Of a stretch of 64,000 nucleotides of DNA, positions 60,543 to 64,000 are shown piece by piece. The DNA lies in assembly GCA_037974335.1 (NCBI GenBank), contig CM075760.1:39481603-39545602 (forward strand), given 5' to 3'. Source of the stretch: Prionace glauca (Eukaryota > Chordata > Chondrichthyes > Carcharhiniformes > Carcharhinidae). A program made the position numbers and the translations under genes. How positions within the stretch are numbered: position 1 is the first letter of the stretch; each line of letters begins with the position of its first letter. A model generated the notes under the pieces. That model was not told the origin of the DNA. It saw nothing but the letters and a program-made list of their open reading frames with translations, and did no database searches.

Positions 60543-61197
60543 TTTATAGAAAAGAAACTTTCTATCTTTGATAGAGAGGTTCAGGTGATTCCATTCCATA
60601 TCTTCCTGCTTTGGGGGAATGGGAATTATCTTTACATTTACAAGGATATGCGGAGGGAGATGTTTGAATGGAGATTCAGCTTTTTGGGTGATTAAAGTGT
60701 CAATTTGTTTCCAGAAGCTGTTTACAGGGATTGTCCCGAGAGATTGAATTGTTTCAGTAATGTCTACGTCTCCAATACTTCAGACAGAGGAAGGAAGCAA
60801 TATACAAAAGGAAAGATTGGGGGAATCACTACATTAAAGGTGTGAGGTCTCATCACTCTCTGTCTGCTTTGGGATTGTAATCTTTACATTTTTAAACACT
60901 GAAACCTCTTGCCCTTGTTGGGAATCTCACTGCGGTTTGAGAAAAGCAAACACTGATCCCACACTAAACCTCCCCCCCAACACAGGACTGAGCAGAGAGT
61001 GTGAAATGGAACTGCTGTCAGAGTGGGTTATTTTTATAGATGGATAAGAAACATTCCTCCATTTTCAAACCTTTCTCCTGTTTCTGTAGCGTTTCGGGCT
61101 CCCCTGTGTCCCTGTCTCTCCATCTCTGGGGCAACTTAGCATGGACAATTCCCCCAACCTTCACAACTTGGGACATTAAGGGGCAATTTCGGAATAC
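60543..61197 (+). repeat. Anchor copy 5, complete
   Basis: Complete unique part. The variant GGGGCAACTTAGCATGG is shared with copy 1 only, suggesting those two are closest relatives. Confidence 0.85.
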
Positions 61198-62395
61198 AGA
61201 GACACACAGGTACAGAGAGAGAGAGAGAGACAGACGCTGATACAGAGAGAGAGAGAGAGAGAGACAGAGAGACACACAGATACAGAGAGAGAGAGAAAGA
61301 CACAGATACAGAGAGAGAGACAGAGAGACACAAAGATACAGAGAGAGAGAGACACAGATACAGATAGAGAGAGAGAGACACAGATACAGATACAGAGAGA
61401 GAGAGAGACACACACACACAAAGATACAGAGAGAGAGAGAGAGAGACAGAGACACACACACACACAAAGATACAGAGAGAGAGAGAGAGACAGTGACACA
61501 CTCACACAAAGATACAGAGAGAGAGAGTCAGAGAGACACACATACAGAGAGAGAGAGACCACACACACAAAGATACAGAGAGAGAGACACAGATACAGAG
61601 TGACACAAATATACAGACAGAAAGAGAGAAACACAGGGAGAAATACAGTGACAGACACACAGACGTGGAAACAGAGGGACTCAGAGAAATACAGAGAGGG
61701 ACACACAGATACAGAGACTCAGCGATACAGAGTTTGCCTTTCCCCCAATCTTGGTGTCATCAGCAAAAGAGACAGAGAGACGCAGATACAGAGAGAGAAA
61801 CAGATAAACAAAGAGACAGAGAGAGAGAGAGACACACACACACACACACAGAGATACCCACCCGGAGAGAGAGAAAGAGACAGAGTGAGACACAGAGAGT
61901 GAAAGAGAGAGATGCAGAGAGAGAGTGGCACACATAGACAGACAGAGAGAGACAGAGAGAGAGAGAGAGACAGGGAGAGACAGACAGAGAGAAAGAGAGA
62001 GACACACACAGATTCAGAGAGATGGAGACATACAGATAGAGTGAGAGACACACAGATACAAAGAGAGAGACAGGCACAGATACAGAGAGAGACACACACA
62101 GATACAGAGAGACAGAGACACACAGATACAGACAGAGACACACAGATACAGAGAGAAAGGGATAGAGAGATACAGAGAGAGAGACACACAGATGCAGAGA
62201 GAGACACACACACAGATGCAGAGAGAGATAGACACAACAGATACAGACAGAGAGACATACAGATAGAGTGAGAGAGAGACACACACACAGATACAATGAG
62301 ACACACACAGAGACGCAGAGAGAGACACACACACACTCGCAGATACAGAGACACAGAGGGAGAGAAGCAGAATGACAGACAGAGAGACACACACA
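61198..62395. repeat. GA-type microsatellite array
   Basis: Same marker series as the other post-anchor arrays (GACGTGGAAACAGAGGGACTC at about 61,663), interrupted at 61,733 by a 36-bp LINE fragment. Confidence 0.9.
61733..61768 (-). mobile_element. 36-bp LINE reverse-transcriptase fragment in the array
   Basis: On the minus strand it reads FADDTKIGGKAN, the catalytic FADD block of a LINE reverse transcriptase. Nothing else of the LINE is present; GA array resumes on both sides. It is too short and internal to be a normal insertion. Confidence 0.85.
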
Positions 62396-62905
62396 CACAG
62401 ACACACACACACATAAAGAGAAAAACACAATCACACACACACACAGAAACACATACACAAAGACAAAAACACACACACAAAGAGAGAAACACACACACAC
62501 ACAAAGAGAGAAACACACGCATGCAAAGAGAGGAACACATACAAAGAGAAAAACACACACACACAGAAACACACACACAAAGAGAGAAACGCACATGCAG
62601 AGAAACACACACATGTGCAAAGAGAGAAACACACACACCCAAAGTGAGAATCACACACAGAGTGAGAAACACATACACGCACAGAGCAGCCCACATGCAC
62701 ACACACACACGGAAACACACACACACACACACACAGTCACAAAGAGAGAAACACACACACACGCACACACACACACACACAGAAACACACCCAGTCACAA
62801 AGAGAGAAATACACACACACCCGAAGAGAAAACACACAAACAGAAAAAGAGAAACACACACACAAAGCGAGAACACACACAGAGCGAGAAACAGACACAT
62901 ACACA
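62396..62905. repeat. CA-type microsatellite array
   Basis: Its last 60 bases (CACAAAGCGAGAACACACAC, then AGAGCGAGAAACAG) match the left flank of the 27.2 kb LINE copy. Confidence 0.88.
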
Positions 62906-63475
62906 GAGCAACTTTATAAGACCCTTGTCAGGCCTCATTTAGAGTATTGTGCGCAGTTCTGGTTGCCTCACTATAGGAAAGATGTAGAAGCTATTGAGAG
63001 GGTACAGAGGAGATTTACAAGGATGTTGCCTGGACTGGGAGGCATGCCTTATGAAGTTAGGTTGAGGGAGCTGGGACTCTTTTCCCCGGAGAGGCGAAGG
63101 TTGAGAGGCGACCTGATAGAAGTTTATAAAATGTTGAGAGGAATAGATAGGGTGGACTCTCAGAGGCTATTTCCCCGGGTTGAAATGGTCGCTACGAGAG
63201 GACACAGATTTAAGGTGCGGGGAGGGAAGTACAGAGGTGATGTTGGGGTAAGTTTTCACTCAGAGGGTGGTGAGTGAATGGAATCGGCTGCCGTCAGTGG
63301 TTGTGGAGGCGAACTCGCTGGGGTCTTTTAAAAGACTTCTAGATGAGTATATGGGGTTTTATGGGATTGGGGGTTATAGATAGGTCTGTAGGTTGGTAGG
63401 TGTTGATGTGATCGGCGCAACTTGTGGGCCGAAGGGCCTGTTTGTGCTGTAGTGTTCTATGTTCTATGTTCTAAC
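62906..63475 (+). mobile_element. LINE 3' end (TTCTATG-tailed subfamily)
   Basis: Near-identical to 27,213-27,780, including the truncation point AACTTTATAAGACCC. The frame 62,963-63,277 holds HYRKDVEAIERVQRRFTRML and RGDLIEVYKMLRGIDRVDS, and a small frame change near 63,245 separates it from the last codons. Shared flanks make this a segmental duplicate. Confidence 0.9.
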
Positions 63476-64000
63476 ACACACGCACAGAGCATCACACACG
63501 CACAGAGCAACACACACGCACAGAGCAACACACACGCACAGAGCAACACACACGCACAGAGCAACACACACGCACAGAGCAACACACACACACAGAGCAA
63601 CACACACACACACAGAAACACACACACACAAAGCGAGAAACACACACACACACACACAAAGGGAGAAACACACACACACAGAAACACACACACACATAGC
63701 GAGAAACACACACACACACAGATACAGAGAGAGACACACACAGATATAGAGAGGGAGGGAGAGAGACAGATACAGAGAGAGAGAGATACAGAGAGAGAGA
63801 GAGACAGAGAGAGAGAGACACACACAGATACAGAGAGAGAGAGAGACACAGATACAGAGAGAGAGACACACACTGATACAGAGAGAGAGAGACACACACT
63901 GATACAGAGAGAGAGACACACACAGATACAGAGAGAGAGACACACACACAGATACAGAGAGAGAGACACACACAGATACAGAGAGAGAGAGAGACACAGA
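63476..64000. repeat. CA-type then GA-type array, continues past the window
   Basis: Opens with seven to eight copies of an 18-bp unit (CACACGCACAGAGCAACA), then CA-type to about 63,720, then GA-type to the window end. The order is the same as after the 27.2 kb LINE. Confidence 0.9.

Overview
The window looks like nuclear DNA from a cartilaginous fish, most likely a shark. It has no prokaryotic-style gene layout. It carries several tRNA-headed SINEs of the elasmobranch HE1-like kind, CR1/L2-like non-LTR retrotransposon (LINE) tails ending in TTCTTATG or TTCTATG repeats, a GPR139-like receptor exon of a type I recall as multiplied in sharks, and very large CA/GA microsatellite fields. Family names are from memory of sequence motifs; no search was run.

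Layout. 1-2.9 kb: a SINE and the main coding exon of a class A GPCR. 2.9-7.2 kb: LINE and SINE pieces and a perfect 27-bp inverted repeat. 7.37-8.2 kb: a CpG-rich promoter-like segment with CCAAT, GC-box, CRE and NRF1-like sites, followed by ten 33-bp tandem units that each carry a YY1-type AAGATGG core. 8.4-10.8 kb: SINEs and a LINE with the centre of its reverse transcriptase missing. 11.0-11.5 kb: what reads as the last exon and 3' UTR of an unrecognised host gene on the minus strand, ending in DYEDL; part of its 3' UTR is repeated at 14.1 kb. 14.4-17.5 kb: two arrays of one 52-bp minisatellite. 17.5-20.1 kb: LINE/SINE debris.

20.1-64 kb is mostly low-complexity repeat; over the whole window such arrays total roughly 40 kb. 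Two sequence types alternate. The GA-type (core CAGATACAGAGAGAGA plus a CA run) always has its purine-rich strand on +. The CA-type (AAAGAGAGAAACACACAC) occurs in both orientations. Between the arrays the same non-repetitive anchor recurs: LINE tail, 5'-truncated SINE, about 0.6 kb of unique DNA, then a GA array. It is found at 23.0, 33.9, 43.6 and 60.2 kb, with partial copies at 20.1 and 39.9 kb. A fragment of the same anchor lies inverted at 11.64-11.79 kb, just upstream of the minus-strand last exon. My reading is that intron sequence of that gene, or of a paralogue, has been inverted, duplicated and expanded with its microsatellites. Within the arrays there are higher-order duplications, including a near-perfect 1,536-bp tandem pair at 52.2-55.3 kb.

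Only one coding exon (GPCR) is well supported, plus one probable terminal exon. The hundreds of long Cys/Leu/Ser- or Arg/Glu/Thr-rich reading frames come from stop-free microsatellite and are not annotated as genes. I see no operon, CRISPR, rRNA, stand-alone tRNA or LTR element.
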